From: Duodenibacillus sp.
GTDB taxonomy: Bacteria > Pseudomonadota > Gammaproteobacteria > Burkholderiales > Burkholderiaceae_F
DNA: 64,000 bases
Direction of reading: 5' to 3'
Assembly: GCA_017628205.1 (NCBI GenBank)
Contig: JAGBZO010000020.1
Span: 1-64,000 of the forward strand
Below are positions 27,244 to 36,230 of the stretch, in pieces; positions within the stretch are counted from its first letter, which is position 1; each line of letters starts with the position of its first letter. Below the pieces are notes generated by a model, which saw only the letters and a list, made by a program, of their open reading frames with translations, did no database searches and was not told the origin of the DNA. A program made the position numbers and the translations under genes.

Positions 27244-27907
27244 TTTCAAAATCCTTCTTGTAAACGGTACTCAAAACCAGGCGGATGAATGCACCACCAA
27301 CGAACTTAAGGACCAACATGACAACGATCGGCTGCCATACCGGTACCAAGAAATGAACGGCCAATGCCGACACAACGGTAGAGAAATAATTGGCGATCAA
27401 GCCGGCGCCGGCATACTGCCAGGCGGACATAACGATCAACTGCTTCTTGGTAACGCCGCCGTTGTCATACAGATTCTTGGTCAGAGCAGCACCGGCGTCG
27501 GTCGACTGCAAGTCGGTGATCAATGCCAAACCGGTCGTACCGGGAACGCCCAAAATCGGCTTGAGCAGGGGGGTCATCAAGCGCTGAGCGGCACGCATGG
27601 CACCGTAGTGTTCCAAAACCTGAATCAAGCCCAAGGCCAACATGACGCCCGGAACCAAGCCGAAACCGAACATGAAGCCCTGACGCGCACCGATACCGCC
27701 CTTACCAACGAACGTGGTACCGTCGATCGAGCCAAACTTACCGGCCAACGTCGAATAGTCGAAGGCTCCGAGCCATGCATATTCGGACTTATAGAACACG
27801 CCCGAGAAGAAGCAAATGGCAAGGAACAGCGCGATGAACGCACCGATACCGGCCTTCGGCTTTTCCATTTGGGCTGCAGACAGCTGTTCTGCAGATAAAG
27901 TACTCAT
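27236..27907 (-). CDS. yjiH: YjiH-like / SpmA-like nucleoside-recognition domain protein
   Basis: A 223-residue membrane protein and the partner of the downstream YjiG-like protein. The Gate domain covers about residues 80-200 (GFGLVPGVMLALGLIQVLEHYGAM). Two ATGs lie in tandem after AAGGAG; the second (27907) has the better spacing. It lies downstream of a sodium/solute symporter gene on the same strand, but a terminator separates them. Confidence 0.85.
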   Translation of the reverse strand: MSTLSAEQLSAAQMEKPKAGIGAFIALFLAICFFSGVFYKSEYAWLGAFDYSTLAGKFGSIDGTTFVGKGGIGARQGFMFGFGLVPGVMLALGLIQVLEHYGAMRAAQRLMTPLLKPILGVPGTTGLALITDLQSTDAGAALTKNLYDNGGVTKKQLIVMSAWQYAGAGLIANYFSTVVSALAVHFLVPVWQPIVVMLVLKFVGGAFIRLVLSTVYKKDFENE

Positions 27908-28031
27908 CATGATCTCCTTATGAGTATTTGTAATAATCCGCAGTATTTTAACAATAACTTACATCCCTATGCCCTTAGGGATGCCATGTAATTCACCAAA
28001 CACCTGACGTAAAAAGGATACCCCTAAACAA

Positions 28032-28063
28032 AACACCCTAGAAAATACTTTTTCTAGGGTGTT
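28032..28063 (-). terminator. terminator of the sodium/solute symporter gene
   Basis: A perfect 14-bp stem (AACACCCTAGAAAA with its complement) encloses a 4-nt loop and is followed on the minus strand by TTTTG. It is 20 nt after the stop at 28084. Confidence 0.85.
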
Positions 28064-28083
28064 GAAATGTCGGCCTTTCCCAC

Positions 28084-29535
28084 TCAGGCGGAAACGGAAA
28101 GCGTTCGCTGCCACTCGCGATGCAGTTCATTGTTTCGTGTAGGTAACAAACTGCCGATCAACATTCCGCAACCTGCCGCCAAGAAGCCTCCCAAAACGGA
28201 AGGGAACGCGTCGCCCAGTGCGCTCACGGTCAGAACGCCCCAAACCGTACTGCCGAAAAGAATGGATAGCCATGCGCCTTGCGTCGTCGCCTTTTTCCAG
28301 TACAAGCCGCAGACTAACGGCCAGAATGCGCCGACGACGGGGAACTGATAGGCCATCGCCACCATGTCGTAAATAGCCGTGCCCTCAAAGTACAGACTGT
28401 AAGCCAAGACGGCCACGGCAAAGACAACCAACGTCACTCGCATATAGCCGAGTTCTTTTTCCGGCGTGACGGTCACGTATTGACGCAACACGTTCTCGAC
28501 AAACGTCGTCGTCGGAGCCAACATGGTTGCCGAAGCCGTCGACATCACGGCGGACAGAACGGCACCGAAAAAGAGCACCTTCAACCAACCGGGCATGTAA
28601 TCTCGCACCAACGTCGGCAACAAACTTTGCGGGTCGCTGTTGAGCAACTCAAGTCCGACGTTCGGCATGGCCAAAACGGCTGCACACACGATAAACATCG
28701 GGACGAAGGCAAAGAAAATGTACACGACGCCGCCGATAACGGGACCGCGAGATGCCGTTCGGGCATCCTTGGCGCTCATGACGCGCTGGAACACGTCCTG
28801 TTGCGGAATCGAGCCGATCATCATCGTCATCGCGGCGGAAATCCAAAACAACCACCCTTGCAGGCTCATTTCAGGCCAGGGATTGAACAAGTCGCGCGAC
28901 TGCGCGAACTCGACGACCTTGCCGACGCCGCCGGCCAAATCGCTGGCGCAAACGGCAATCGCCACCAAACCGCACACGATGATGATCATTTGGAAGAAGT
29001 CGGTAAACGCCACGGACCACATTCCGCCGTAGACCGTGTAAAACAGTACGACGAACGTTCCGATGGTCATCCCCAACGCAACGCTGACGGCACCTTCGGT
29101 CACCAGATTCAAAACCAGACCCAAGGCCGCGATCTGCGCACCGACCCATCCCAAATAGGACAACACGATAAACAACGAACATGCCAACTCGACTTTCTTA
29201 CCGTAGCGTTTACGGTAGAAGTCGCCGATGGTCAGCAAATTCATGTTGTATAGCTTACGGGCAAAGAACATGCCCACGAGAATCAATGCCATACCGGAAC
29301 CGAACGGCTCCTCAATGACACCGGCAATCCCGCCCTCGATAAAACGGCCGGGAAGCCCCAGAACAGTCTCACTCCCAAACCACGTGGCAAATGTTGCGGT
29401 AATCACCATAGCCAGCGGTAAAGAACGACCTGCCAATGCATAATCGGCGGTATTGCGTACGCGGCGAGCCGCCCACAACCCGATCCCGATCGAAACCAGC
29501 ATGTACATGCAAACCAGTACGATCAGCTGCGTCAT
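28084..29535 (-). CDS. sodium:solute symporter (SSS) family transporter
   Basis: A 483-residue inner-membrane protein with about 13 helices. It starts with a helix followed by ADYALAGRSLPL, and continues with TATFATWFGSETVLGLPGRF and FYRKRYGKKVE, typical of SSS (PutP/PanF-like) carriers. Sodium coupling is family knowledge. The solute is not evident; proline, pantothenate, acetate or another organic acid are all possible. A clear terminator follows. Confidence 0.93.
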   Translation of the reverse strand: MTQLIVLVCMYMLVSIGIGLWAARRVRNTADYALAGRSLPLAMVITATFATWFGSETVLGLPGRFIEGGIAGVIEEPFGSGMALILVGMFFARKLYNMNLLTIGDFYRKRYGKKVELACSLFIVLSYLGWVGAQIAALGLVLNLVTEGAVSVALGMTIGTFVVLFYTVYGGMWSVAFTDFFQMIIIVCGLVAIAVCASDLAGGVGKVVEFAQSRDLFNPWPEMSLQGWLFWISAAMTMMIGSIPQQDVFQRVMSAKDARTASRGPVIGGVVYIFFAFVPMFIVCAAVLAMPNVGLELLNSDPQSLLPTLVRDYMPGWLKVLFFGAVLSAVMSTASATMLAPTTTFVENVLRQYVTVTPEKELGYMRVTLVVFAVAVLAYSLYFEGTAIYDMVAMAYQFPVVGAFWPLVCGLYWKKATTQGAWLSILFGSTVWGVLTVSALGDAFPSVLGGFLAAGCGMLIGSLLPTRNNELHREWQRTLSVSA

Positions 29536-29840
29536 CGCACCTCTCCTTAAAAAAAGCGTAACGACGGGGGTTCTTGTAGAAAAACGGTTTTTGTGCGCAG
29601 GAGTTTTATGTTCCTTTTGCAGTGGGGGTGGAGTATAGATTTTTCTGCATGATTTAAAAGAGTTGCCTCGATTTTTTTTCTCTCAATTGTCCAAAGTTTG
29701 ATATCGATAAAACAAGCTACTCTTTTTTGGGAAGAAACCAACTCCCATTAAAGCATTTTCACATAACTGCCGTTAAATAAAAACTCTCTTTTTCGATTTT
29801 CATCAATGAACAGAGCAATCGGCTCGAGTTGAATTTAACA
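29536..29840. other. gene-free region upstream of the symporter
   Basis: About 300 bp of AT-rich sequence between the symporter start and the Tim44-gene terminator. It should hold the symporter promoter. I see no convincing gene, repeat or strong hairpin; a 64-codon minus frame at 29547-29741 has no recognisable features. Confidence 0.5.
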
Positions 29841-29870
29841 AAAAAGGATCGACGGAAGTCGATCCTTTTT
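29841..29870 (-). terminator. terminator of the Tim44-like gene
   Basis: A perfect 13-bp stem (AAAAAGGATCGAC with its complement) encloses GGAA and ends in a T-run on the minus strand. It is 42 nt beyond the stop at 29913. Confidence 0.93.
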
Positions 29871-29912
29871 CAATCAAGACACCTGGCGGCCTACGACACG
29901 CTTACCGTCAAC

Positions 29913-30875
29913 TCAGGCCTCAATCTGCTCGATACCCGCCAACAACCAGCCGGCGGACTCGTTAACGGGACGAACCAAAACCCAACGCTCGGCCACCTGT
30001 TCAAATTCACCGGAGATCTTCATGGCACCGTTGAATTCAACCACGGCCACGTATTCGTCACCGTCTTGGACCAAGCCGAGGAATTTGGCGTCGAGGTTGA
30101 TGATTTCGCTCTTTTGGGCTACGGCACCGCGCTCGCGCAACTGGTGCGTCACCGTAATGAAGAGATCGTTCGTCGTGAAGTCACTGATCTCAACAACATT
30201 CCCGGTATCCCATGCACGCTGCAATTTGACAAAGTTTTCGCGGGCCACGCTTTCGAAACCCTGAGTATCAAACCCTTGAGGAATCGACAAGGCGTCTTGC
30301 ACGGGTTGGTCCTTGCCGTTGGAGAACATGTCCATTACGCTGCCGACCGTCGCGGGGGAATCACTCGTCGTCTGTCGAGCGGCCGCCTGGGGCTCGGGCT
30401 CCTGACGACGGAACTCGTTCATGCCGTTATGTCGCGTCCCGGCATCGGCGTGCGCGCCAACACCGGCCGGACGCATCTTTCGAGCCAAGAACAAGCCCAA
30501 AACCATTCGAAGAACAAAGAAAGCGGCGACGGCCATCAACACCATCATCAACGCCTGCGTAAAACCTTCGGACAAACCCAAAGCACTCATCAAACCGGCA
30601 ATACCCAATGCCGCGGCGGCTCCCATCAACATGCCGCGCCAAGGGCTAGCAGGCTTGGCAGCGGCAGCGTTGGCCGCGGGTTTGGCGGCCTGTTGCGTCT
30701 TGGCGCCCTGCTGTTGAGACAGCTTGGGCGTTGCGCTGGGGGCGGCCTTCTGCGTCAGCGTCGGAGCGGAACGTCCGAAGCTGGAGCCACCACCGAAACG
30801 GCGCGCTGCGTCAGCATCCATCGAAGTCGTGACCAAAGCCACGCAAATTGCCAGGGCGGCAAAAAAATTCTTCAT
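29913..30875 (-). CDS. Tim44-like domain protein
   Basis: A 320-residue exported or membrane-anchored protein. The signal-like N-terminus ends SMDADAARRFGGG. A low-complexity Ala/Gln/Pro linker (about residues 30-77) is followed by two hydrophobic segments (about residues 80-125). The C-terminal Tim44-like domain (about residues 200-320) begins FDTQGFESVARENFVKLQRA. Its role in bacteria is not known. It lies downstream of DUF971-ubiE, beyond a terminator. Confidence 0.9.
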   Translation of the reverse strand: MKNFFAALAICVALVTTSMDADAARRFGGGSSFGRSAPTLTQKAAPSATPKLSQQQGAKTQQAAKPAANAAAAKPASPWRGMLMGAAAALGIAGLMSALGLSEGFTQALMMVLMAVAAFFVLRMVLGLFLARKMRPAGVGAHADAGTRHNGMNEFRRQEPEPQAAARQTTSDSPATVGSVMDMFSNGKDQPVQDALSIPQGFDTQGFESVARENFVKLQRAWDTGNVVEISDFTTNDLFITVTHQLRERGAVAQKSEIINLDAKFLGLVQDGDEYVAVVEFNGAMKISGEFEQVAERWVLVRPVNESAGWLLAGIEQIEA

Positions 30876-30930
30876 GTCCTCAATCCCTTATATGAAGAGT
30901 TGTTTTCTGTCGGAGTCGCTTATTGTAAAC

Positions 30931-30969
30931 AAAAAACAACCGCCCTCCGTCGAGGGCGGTTGCCTTTTT
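30931..30969 (-). terminator. terminator of ubiE
   Basis: An 11-bp perfect GC-rich stem (CAACCGCCCTC with its complement), a CGTC loop and a minus-strand T6 lie 16 nt after the ubiE stop. Confidence 0.94.
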
Positions 30970-30984
30970 GCATGTATTTGCAAA

Positions 30985-31749
30985 TTACTGCTTCGGCTTG
31001 AAACCCATGTGAATGGCACACACCCCGAAGGTCAGATTCGTCCACTGTACTTGCTCCATGCCGACGTCACGCATCATGCCGGCCAAAGTCGGCTGATCCG
31101 GATGCATGCGAATCGACTCGGCCAAATACCGATAACTTTCGGCATCCCCAGCAATTTTCGAGCCGAGCCACGGCATGAAAACGAAGGAATAAAAATCGTA
31201 AATCGGCTTGAAGAACTTGGCGCAACGACTGAACTCCAACACGATCACTCGACCGCCGGGTTTGACAACGCGGCACATCTCGGCCAAGGCACGATCCTTG
31301 TGCGTCATATTGCGCAAACCAAAAGAGACGGTGGCAACATCGAACGTATTGTCTTTGAACGGCAGGTTTTCGCAATCGCATTGAGCGACCTGGGCTCTCG
31401 TTCCCGTTTGGCGCAAGCATTTCAACCCCTGAGCCAACATGGCGTAGTTGATGTCGGTCGCCCACACTTCTCCCGTCTTGCCGACGCGTTTGCCAAAAGC
31501 AATCGCCAAATCGCAAGTACCGGATGCAATGTCCAAAATTTTCTGGCCTTCGCTCGCTTCGCTTTTGTTAATGGCGCAATGCTTCCACCAACGGTGCAAT
31601 CCGAGGCTCAGTAAATCGTTCATCAAGTCGTATTTTTTCGCCACAGAGTCGAAAACTTTCTTCACGCCTTGCGCTTTTTCTTCTTCCAACACCTGTTTGA
31701 ACCCGAAATGCGTGGTTTTCTGTTCGGATTCTTGTTTCTTTTCTTGCAT
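30985..31749 (-). CDS. ubiE: ubiquinone/menaquinone C-methyltransferase
   Basis: SAM-dependent methyltransferase that adds the ring C-methyl group in ubiquinone and menaquinone synthesis, supplying quinones for the cytochrome bd and ATP synthase chain encoded nearby. The 254-residue protein shows FDSVAKKYDLMNDLLSLGLH and the SAM loop LDIASGTCDLAIAFG, then FGLRNMTHKDRAL and VVKPGGRVIVLEFS. The loop has Cys where family members usually have Gly (GTGD). The ATG at 31749 is preferred; the frame is open to 31842 but adds only unconserved residues. Confidence 0.96.
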   Translation of the reverse strand: MQEKKQESEQKTTHFGFKQVLEEEKAQGVKKVFDSVAKKYDLMNDLLSLGLHRWWKHCAINKSEASEGQKILDIASGTCDLAIAFGKRVGKTGEVWATDINYAMLAQGLKCLRQTGTRAQVAQCDCENLPFKDNTFDVATVSFGLRNMTHKDRALAEMCRVVKPGGRVIVLEFSRCAKFFKPIYDFYSFVFMPWLGSKIAGDAESYRYLAESIRMHPDQPTLAGMMRDVGMEQVQWTNLTFGVCAIHMGFKPKQ

Positions 31750-31771
31750 ACCTGAGTTTTTCAGCAAAGAT

Positions 31772-32182
31772 TTATCGATGCGAAGGACACGTCGCCTTGG
31801 GCTTTTCTTTGAAGGGTTCGTTGGCGGGATCCTCGGGATCACGACTGGCGCCTGCCTGCTTCAGCTCGAGCAAATAAGCGTCCCACAGTTTGTCTTGATT
31901 CTGACCGAGATCGTACAAATAATCCCAACTGTACAAGCCGGAGTCGTGCCCATCCGAGAACGTAAAACGCAATGCGTACTGACCAACAGCTTCCACGCCA
32001 TCAATCACGACATCTCGCTTGCCCACCTGCAGCTTCGCCTGATCGGGCGTATGGCCAACGACTTCGGCGGAAGGAGAAAACACTCGCAAAAACTCAAAAG
32101 ACAACTCGAAGCGCTGTCCGTCGTCGTAAGCGATCTCAAATTTACGACTGACTTTATGCAAGGACATTTCGACAGGAAACAT
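31772..32182 (-). CDS. DUF971 / gamma-butyrobetaine hydroxylase-like domain protein
   Basis: A 136-residue soluble protein of the DUF971 family, the N-terminal domain of gamma-butyrobetaine hydroxylase as a free unit. Motifs are FEIAYDDGQRFELSFEFLRVFSPSAEV and FSDGHDSGLYSWDYLYDLG. It sits 22 nt upstream of ubiE on the same strand, an arrangement common in betaproteobacteria. An internal ATG five codons later (MSLHKVSRKFEI) is an alternative start. It may have a role in iron-sulfur maturation or quinone metabolism, but this is not established. Confidence 0.88.
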   Translation of the reverse strand: MFPVEMSLHKVSRKFEIAYDDGQRFELSFEFLRVFSPSAEVVGHTPDQAKLQVGKRDVVIDGVEAVGQYALRFTFSDGHDSGLYSWDYLYDLGQNQDKLWDAYLLELKQAGASRDPEDPANEPFKEKPKATCPSHR

Positions 32183-32225
32183 TCCTTCCCCCCTTTTTTA
32201 CCGACGATCCAACGTGCTTTTCGAT

Positions 32226-32250
32226 AAAAAAAGCGTCTTTTCGGACGCTT
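32226..32250 (-). terminator. terminator after tRNA-Arg
   Basis: AGCGTC with its complement encloses a 6-nt loop and is followed on the minus strand by seven Ts. It lies 13 nt beyond the tRNA 3' end. Confidence 0.9.
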
Positions 32251-32262
32251 TCGCTAATCGAT

Positions 32263-32337
32263 TGGCGCCACCGGCGGGAATCGAACCCACATCACAGCCT
32301 TCGGAGGGCCGTATTCTATCCATTGAACTACGGTGAC
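32263..32337 (-). tRNA. tRNA-Arg (anticodon CCG)
   Basis: The minus strand folds as a 75-nt cloverleaf. The acceptor GTCACCG pairs with CGGTGGC, the D-arm is GTTC...GAAT, the anticodon stem CGGCC/GGCTG encloses the CTCCGAA loop (CCG), the T-arm has GGTTCGATTCC, and CCA is encoded. It lies 34 nt downstream of priA and has its own terminator. Confidence 0.96.
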
Positions 32338-32371
32338 AGCCCGTGCATTATACATGCTTGCATCAGCTCTT

Positions 32372-34387
32372 TTAGAGCTCTTGCGGATCGACTTCTATTG
32401 ACCATTCGACACCGGCCTCGGCAACGATCTTTCCCTTCCACATGTTCAAAAAGCGTTGCAACTCCGCTCTCGAATCCGCCTCAACGAGCAATTGGGCTCG
32501 CTCGGCGTCCATCAATCGCATCAAGGCCATCGGAACGGGATCGTAAAGTCGAACCGTTTCAGTCTCGATCTCCTGCGAGCTGTCCAACGCCCGTTGCAAG
32601 AAATGCAACGCCTTGTCTAGCGTACGGGCTTCGGCTCTCAACAGCGCCTGATACACAAAGGGCGGAGAGAAGGACTCCCTTCGTTCCTGCAGCAACCGGT
32701 CGCCAAACGCCTCGTAATCCTGGCGGAGCAAGGCGTCAAATATCGGATGCTCGGGGAAACGCGATTGAATCATGACCCGACCGTTGCCTCCCGCTCGTCC
32801 CGCACGTCCAGCCACCTGCATCATGACGGCGAACAAACGCTCTTCGGCTCGTATGTCGGAACTGGCCAATTGAGCGTCCGCATTCAAAACAACAACAAGT
32901 CCGACATGTTGAAAGTCGTGCCCCTTGGCAATCATTTGCGTTCCGACAATGATGTCGGCTTCTTGTCTGTGAATCAATGCAAACGCTTTGTCCGCCTCTC
33001 CTTTGGCTTTCACACTGTCCCGGTCGATACGCAATACGCGTGCCTCTGGCCACTCGTTCGCAATCGCCTCCTCAATACGTTCGGTCCCGCTGCCGATCGG
33101 TTCGATCTCGGGATTCCCGCAACTCGGACAGCGTTGCACAATCGGATACCGTGTTCCGCAGTGATGGCACACCAAGGCTCGATCGCGCTTGTGGTACACC
33201 GTAAACCCCGAACAATGCAGGCATCGGCTGACCCAACCGCAGGCAGTGCAATTGATCGTCGGAGCGTACCCCCTTCGATTGATGAAGACCAAAACCTGTC
33301 GCCCTTTTTGCAACGTATCTTCTATGGCCAGACGCACGTCTCCGGAAAAGATGTGAAACTTTCTGTTCCGCGTATCGACAATCTCGACCTTCGGCAAGCT
33401 GGCGCCTTGCACGGCACGGTGTTTGAGCGACAACAAGCGGGCTCGTTCATCTCGAACCATCGCCCAGGTCTCCAACGACGGCGTGGCGGAGCCCAACACG
33501 CAAGCGATTGAATTCATATGCGCACGTTTGATCGCCAGGTCTCGAGCGGAATAACGCAACCCGTCTCCCGCTTTATAGCTGGCATCATGTTCCTCGTCCA
33601 CGATGATGAGGGCCAACTTACGAAAGCTTGCGAATACGGCCATGCGCGTGCCAACCAAAACACGAGCGCGCCCCTCGTGCACTGCCAACCAACTTCGGGC
33701 ACGCTCCGTTTGCGTCAAATCGGAGTTCATTGTCACGATAGTGTATCGATCGAAACGCTCGCGTACCCTAGCCTCCAATTGCGGCGTCAAGTTGATTTCC
33801 GGCACCATCAACAATACTTGCGCTTCATCATCCTCATCCAACACCTTCTGCATGGCGTTGAGGTACACCTCGGTCTTGCCCGACCCAGTCACTCCGTGCA
33901 ACACGAATCGCTCGAACCCTCGTGCCGCCATAATGGCCTCAACCGCCGTTTCCTGCTCTTCATTCAGCATCGGTTGAGCTTGCGCTTTACCATCTTTCTT
34001 TTTCAGTTCGCGTATCTTTGCGAGACTTTGCGCATAACGCACTCCGGGCTTTTTACGAAAGAAAGGCGGCAGAACCTGCACGGCCGCTTCCCCCCACTCG
34101 CGTTTGTAATACTGAGCCGCAAATCGCGTGAACTCCAACCACTCCTGTGGCAGGGGCGGCGTATCGGTCAGTAAAAAGGCGATCTTCTTGATGCGTTTGG
34201 GATCCAATTCGGACTCCCGTACGATCTCAACGACAATCCCAGGAACCTTACGAACACCCAAGGGAACCAAAACGCGATCGCCCACGGCCACAAGCATGTC
34301 ATCGGGGATGCGGTAATCCAACTCCGGCAACGGAGCGTCCACGATAACTTTGGCAAACAACTGTGTTTTGGATAAGGTCATGGGCAT
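32372..34387 (-). CDS. priA: primosomal protein N' (replication restart helicase PriA)
   Basis: A DNA helicase that reloads the replisome at stalled forks, about 671 residues. Walker A is GVTGSGKTEVYLNA, the helicase box is IVDEEHDASYK, and zinc is held by CTACGWVSRCLHC and CHHCGTRYPIVQRCPSC. The N-terminal DNA-binding domain begins FAKVIVDAPLPELDYRIP. The start is uncertain between ATGs at 34387 and 34381; neither has a strong ribosome site, and an upstream TTG at 34408 is less likely. The preceding gap holds several DnaA-box-like sites. Confidence 0.97.
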   Translation of the reverse strand: MPMTLSKTQLFAKVIVDAPLPELDYRIPDDMLVAVGDRVLVPLGVRKVPGIVVEIVRESELDPKRIKKIAFLLTDTPPLPQEWLEFTRFAAQYYKREWGEAAVQVLPPFFRKKPGVRYAQSLAKIRELKKKDGKAQAQPMLNEEQETAVEAIMAARGFERFVLHGVTGSGKTEVYLNAMQKVLDEDDEAQVLLMVPEINLTPQLEARVRERFDRYTIVTMNSDLTQTERARSWLAVHEGRARVLVGTRMAVFASFRKLALIIVDEEHDASYKAGDGLRYSARDLAIKRAHMNSIACVLGSATPSLETWAMVRDERARLLSLKHRAVQGASLPKVEIVDTRNRKFHIFSGDVRLAIEDTLQKGRQVLVFINRRGYAPTINCTACGWVSRCLHCSGFTVYHKRDRALVCHHCGTRYPIVQRCPSCGNPEIEPIGSGTERIEEAIANEWPEARVLRIDRDSVKAKGEADKAFALIHRQEADIIVGTQMIAKGHDFQHVGLVVVLNADAQLASSDIRAEERLFAVMMQVAGRAGRAGGNGRVMIQSRFPEHPIFDALLRQDYEAFGDRLLQERRESFSPPFVYQALLRAEARTLDKALHFLQRALDSSQEIETETVRLYDPVPMALMRLMDAERAQLLVEADSRAELQRFLNMWKGKIVAEAGVEWSIEVDPQEL

Positions 34388-34714
34388 GTTCTGGATAAGA
34401 GGTCTCAACCAATGAAAGCTTAACGACTTTTCAGGCTGACTACCCTATTTACAGCGCTTTTTTCACTCTGTGGATAACTTTGTGAAGAAAAAAACGAAGG
34501 CTTCCGACGCTTCAGATTGTTCGTTCTGCATCCAAGGCGATCAAAGAAATCGTAACGTGCATTATTTCCATTTAAAATCAATGACTTAATAAAATATAGT
34601 CGAAAGAAAAAAGTCGCAAGATTTCGAAAACCTTGCGACTTTTTTTTCTTTTTATCCTGTGGAAAACTCTGTGGAAACCGCTTATCTTGTGGTTTTCACG
34701 TCGTCAACCACGAC
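34388..34714. other. gene-free AT-rich region with DnaA-box-like cluster
   Basis: About 327 bp between hemE and priA. It contains a perfect DnaA box (TGTGGATAA, complement TTATCCACA, 34469-34477), a consensus-class box (TGTGGAAAA, 34658-34666) and a one-mismatch box (TGTGGAAAC, 34670-34678). An AT-rich stretch lies at 34560-34605 and the hemE terminator at 34606-34648. It may be a DnaA-regulated promoter region for priA or a DnaA-titration site. It is less likely the origin, because genes on both sides run the same way. Confidence 0.5.
34606..34648. terminator. terminator of hemE
   Basis: AGTCGCAAG with its complement forms a 9-bp stem extended by A/T pairing, with an 11-nt loop and T-runs on both strands. 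It is 66 nt beyond the hemE stop. Confidence 0.88.
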
Positions 34715-35791
34715 TTATTCATCACGTGCGTGCAATTGCTTGGAATATGAGTGAACTTCGTCAACCAAAATCTTGACGGCGTCCGGATTGGTGAACTGGC
34801 TGATACCGTGTCCCAAATTGAAGACATGACCGCCTGCACCCACAGGGCCGAAGTCGTCCAACACCTTGCGCGCTTCGCGACGAATCGTTTCTTCGTCGGC
34901 AAAAAGCACCATCGGATCCATGTTACCCTGCAACGCAACCTTATCCTGAACACGCTGACGAGCCTTGGACAAGTTGACCGACCAATCGACGCCGACACAG
35001 TCCGCGCCCGAAGCAGCCATACCTTCGAGCCAATTGCCGCCGCCCTTGGTAAAGACAATGCTCGGAACCTTTTCGCCGTCGTGCTCCTTGATCAAGCCGT
35101 CGACAATCTGCTTCATGTACTTCAAAGAGAACTCTTGGAACGAACGGTCGGAGAGCGCCCCGCCCCAGGTGTCGAAAATCTGAACGGCTTGCGCACCCGC
35201 TTCAATCTGAGCGTTCAAGTAAGCGGTAACGGCCTGAGCGTTCACCTCAAGGATACGATGCAACAAGTCCGGACGCGTGTACATCATCTTCTTGATGGTC
35301 GAAAAGTCCTTGGACGATCCGCCTTCAACCATGTAGCAAGCCAACGTAAAGGGCGAACCGGAGAAACCGATCAGCGGCACCTGATTGTTCAAGGCGCGGC
35401 GAATTTCAACGACGGCATCGGTCACGTAACGCAACTTGTCGGCGGGATCCGGAACGAACAGACGGGAAACGGCTTCTTCGTCTTGAACCGGAGAAGCAAA
35501 CTTCGGGCCTTCGCCGGCCACAAAACTCAATCCCAAACCCATTGCATCCGGAACTGTCAGGATATCGGAAAACAAAATGGCAGCATCCAAGCCAAACCGT
35601 TCGACCGGCTGAAGAGTCACCTCGCATGCGGCGGCCGGGCATTGAGCCAGACCCATAAAGCTCCCCAGACGTGCGCGAGTCGCGTTATATTCCGGCAAAT
35701 AACGACCGGCCTGACGCATAAGCCACAAGGGAGTATATTCGGTTTGTTCACGCTTCAAAGCGCGCAAAAAAGTATCATTGATTGGTTTCAT
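34715..35791 (-). CDS. hemE: uroporphyrinogen decarboxylase
   Basis: Decarboxylates uroporphyrinogen III to coproporphyrinogen III in heme synthesis, supplying heme for the cytochrome bd genes. The 358-residue protein has the signature [13 protein letters not shown] (about residues 26-38) and the substrate-binding Asp in [13 protein letters not shown], with HVFNLGHGI near the end. The ATG at 35791 ([13 protein letters not shown]) shares bases with the start codon of the divergent DUF167 gene, so no spacer separates them. Confidence 0.98.
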   Translation of the reverse strand: MKPINDTFLRALKREQTEYTPLWLMRQAGRYLPEYNATRARLGSFMGLAQCPAAACEVTLQPVERFGLDAAILFSDILTVPDAMGLGLSFVAGEGPKFASPVQDEEAVSRLFVPDPADKLRYVTDAVVEIRRALNNQVPLIGFSGSPFTLACYMVEGGSSKDFSTIKKMMYTRPDLLHRILEVNAQAVTAYLNAQIEAGAQAVQIFDTWGGALSDRSFQEFSLKYMKQIVDGLIKEHDGEKVPSIVFTKGGGNWLEGMAASGADCVGVDWSVNLSKARQRVQDKVALQGNMDPMVLFADEETIRREARKVLDDFGPVGAGGHVFNLGHGISQFTNPDAVKILVDEVHSYSKQLHARDE

Positions 35792-36134
35792 GGATAGCAA
35801 ACGCAAAAATTCAAAGTTGGCCGATGATCAACCCGTCCCTGCATCACTCCCCGTTTGGTTAACCCAAACGGACAATGCGGTGTTCATCGCGATACATGCC
35901 CAACCGGGAGCAAAAAGAGACAGCATTGTCGGCGAATTTAATGACCGACTTAAAATTGCGCTCACGGCCCCGCCAGTAGACGGCAAGGCCAATGCTCACC
36001 TTATTAAGTTTCTGTCAAAAAAATTCGGCATTCCCAAATCATCTATCGAATTGGTCAATGGCGACACGTCTCGCAGTAAACGCTTCCGCTTGTCGGGGCT
36101 CACCGCGAAAGATGTCCTTGATCGACTCGATTGA
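35790..36134 (+). CDS. DUF167 (YggU) family protein
   Basis: A 114-residue small soluble protein. The DUF167 core spans about residues 30-112: [20 protein letters not shown], then [21 protein letters not shown] and [13 protein letters not shown]. The function is unknown. The N-terminal 25 residues are extra relative to the usual family start, and the ATG at 35790 overlaps the hemE start codon on the other strand (CATG). A later start, such as TTG at 35817, would open a short intergenic gap. Confidence 0.88.
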   Translation: MDSKRKNSKLADDQPVPASLPVWLTQTDNAVFIAIHAQPGAKRDSIVGEFNDRLKIALTAPPVDGKANAHLIKFLSKKFGIPKSSIELVNGDTSRSKRFRLSGLTAKDVLDRLD

Positions 36135-36173
36135 GTGATTGTAGCCGAGCTTTTTTGCTCTGGTCTTAAAGAC

Positions 36174-36215
36174 AAAACACCCGAAAATGCTCGTTTGACA
36201 AATTCGGGTGTGTTT
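36174..36215. terminator. probable bidirectional terminator
   Basis: ACACCCGAA pairs with TTCGGGTGT (9 bp) around a 17-nt loop, flanked by A-rich and T-rich ends. It lies between the convergent DUF167 and universal stress genes. Confidence 0.65.
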
Positions 36216-36230
36216 ACTCGGTTTCGTACG

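Noticed and set aside
29547-29741. Possible 64-residue minus-strand protein upstream of the symporter
   Set aside because: No ribosome site, no hydrophobic or domain pattern, in AT-rich promoter DNA.
34388-34714. The priA-hemE gap as the chromosomal origin
   Set aside because: Genes on both sides run leftward, whereas polarity flips at rpmH/dnaA about 20 kb away; kept only as a DnaA-binding candidate.
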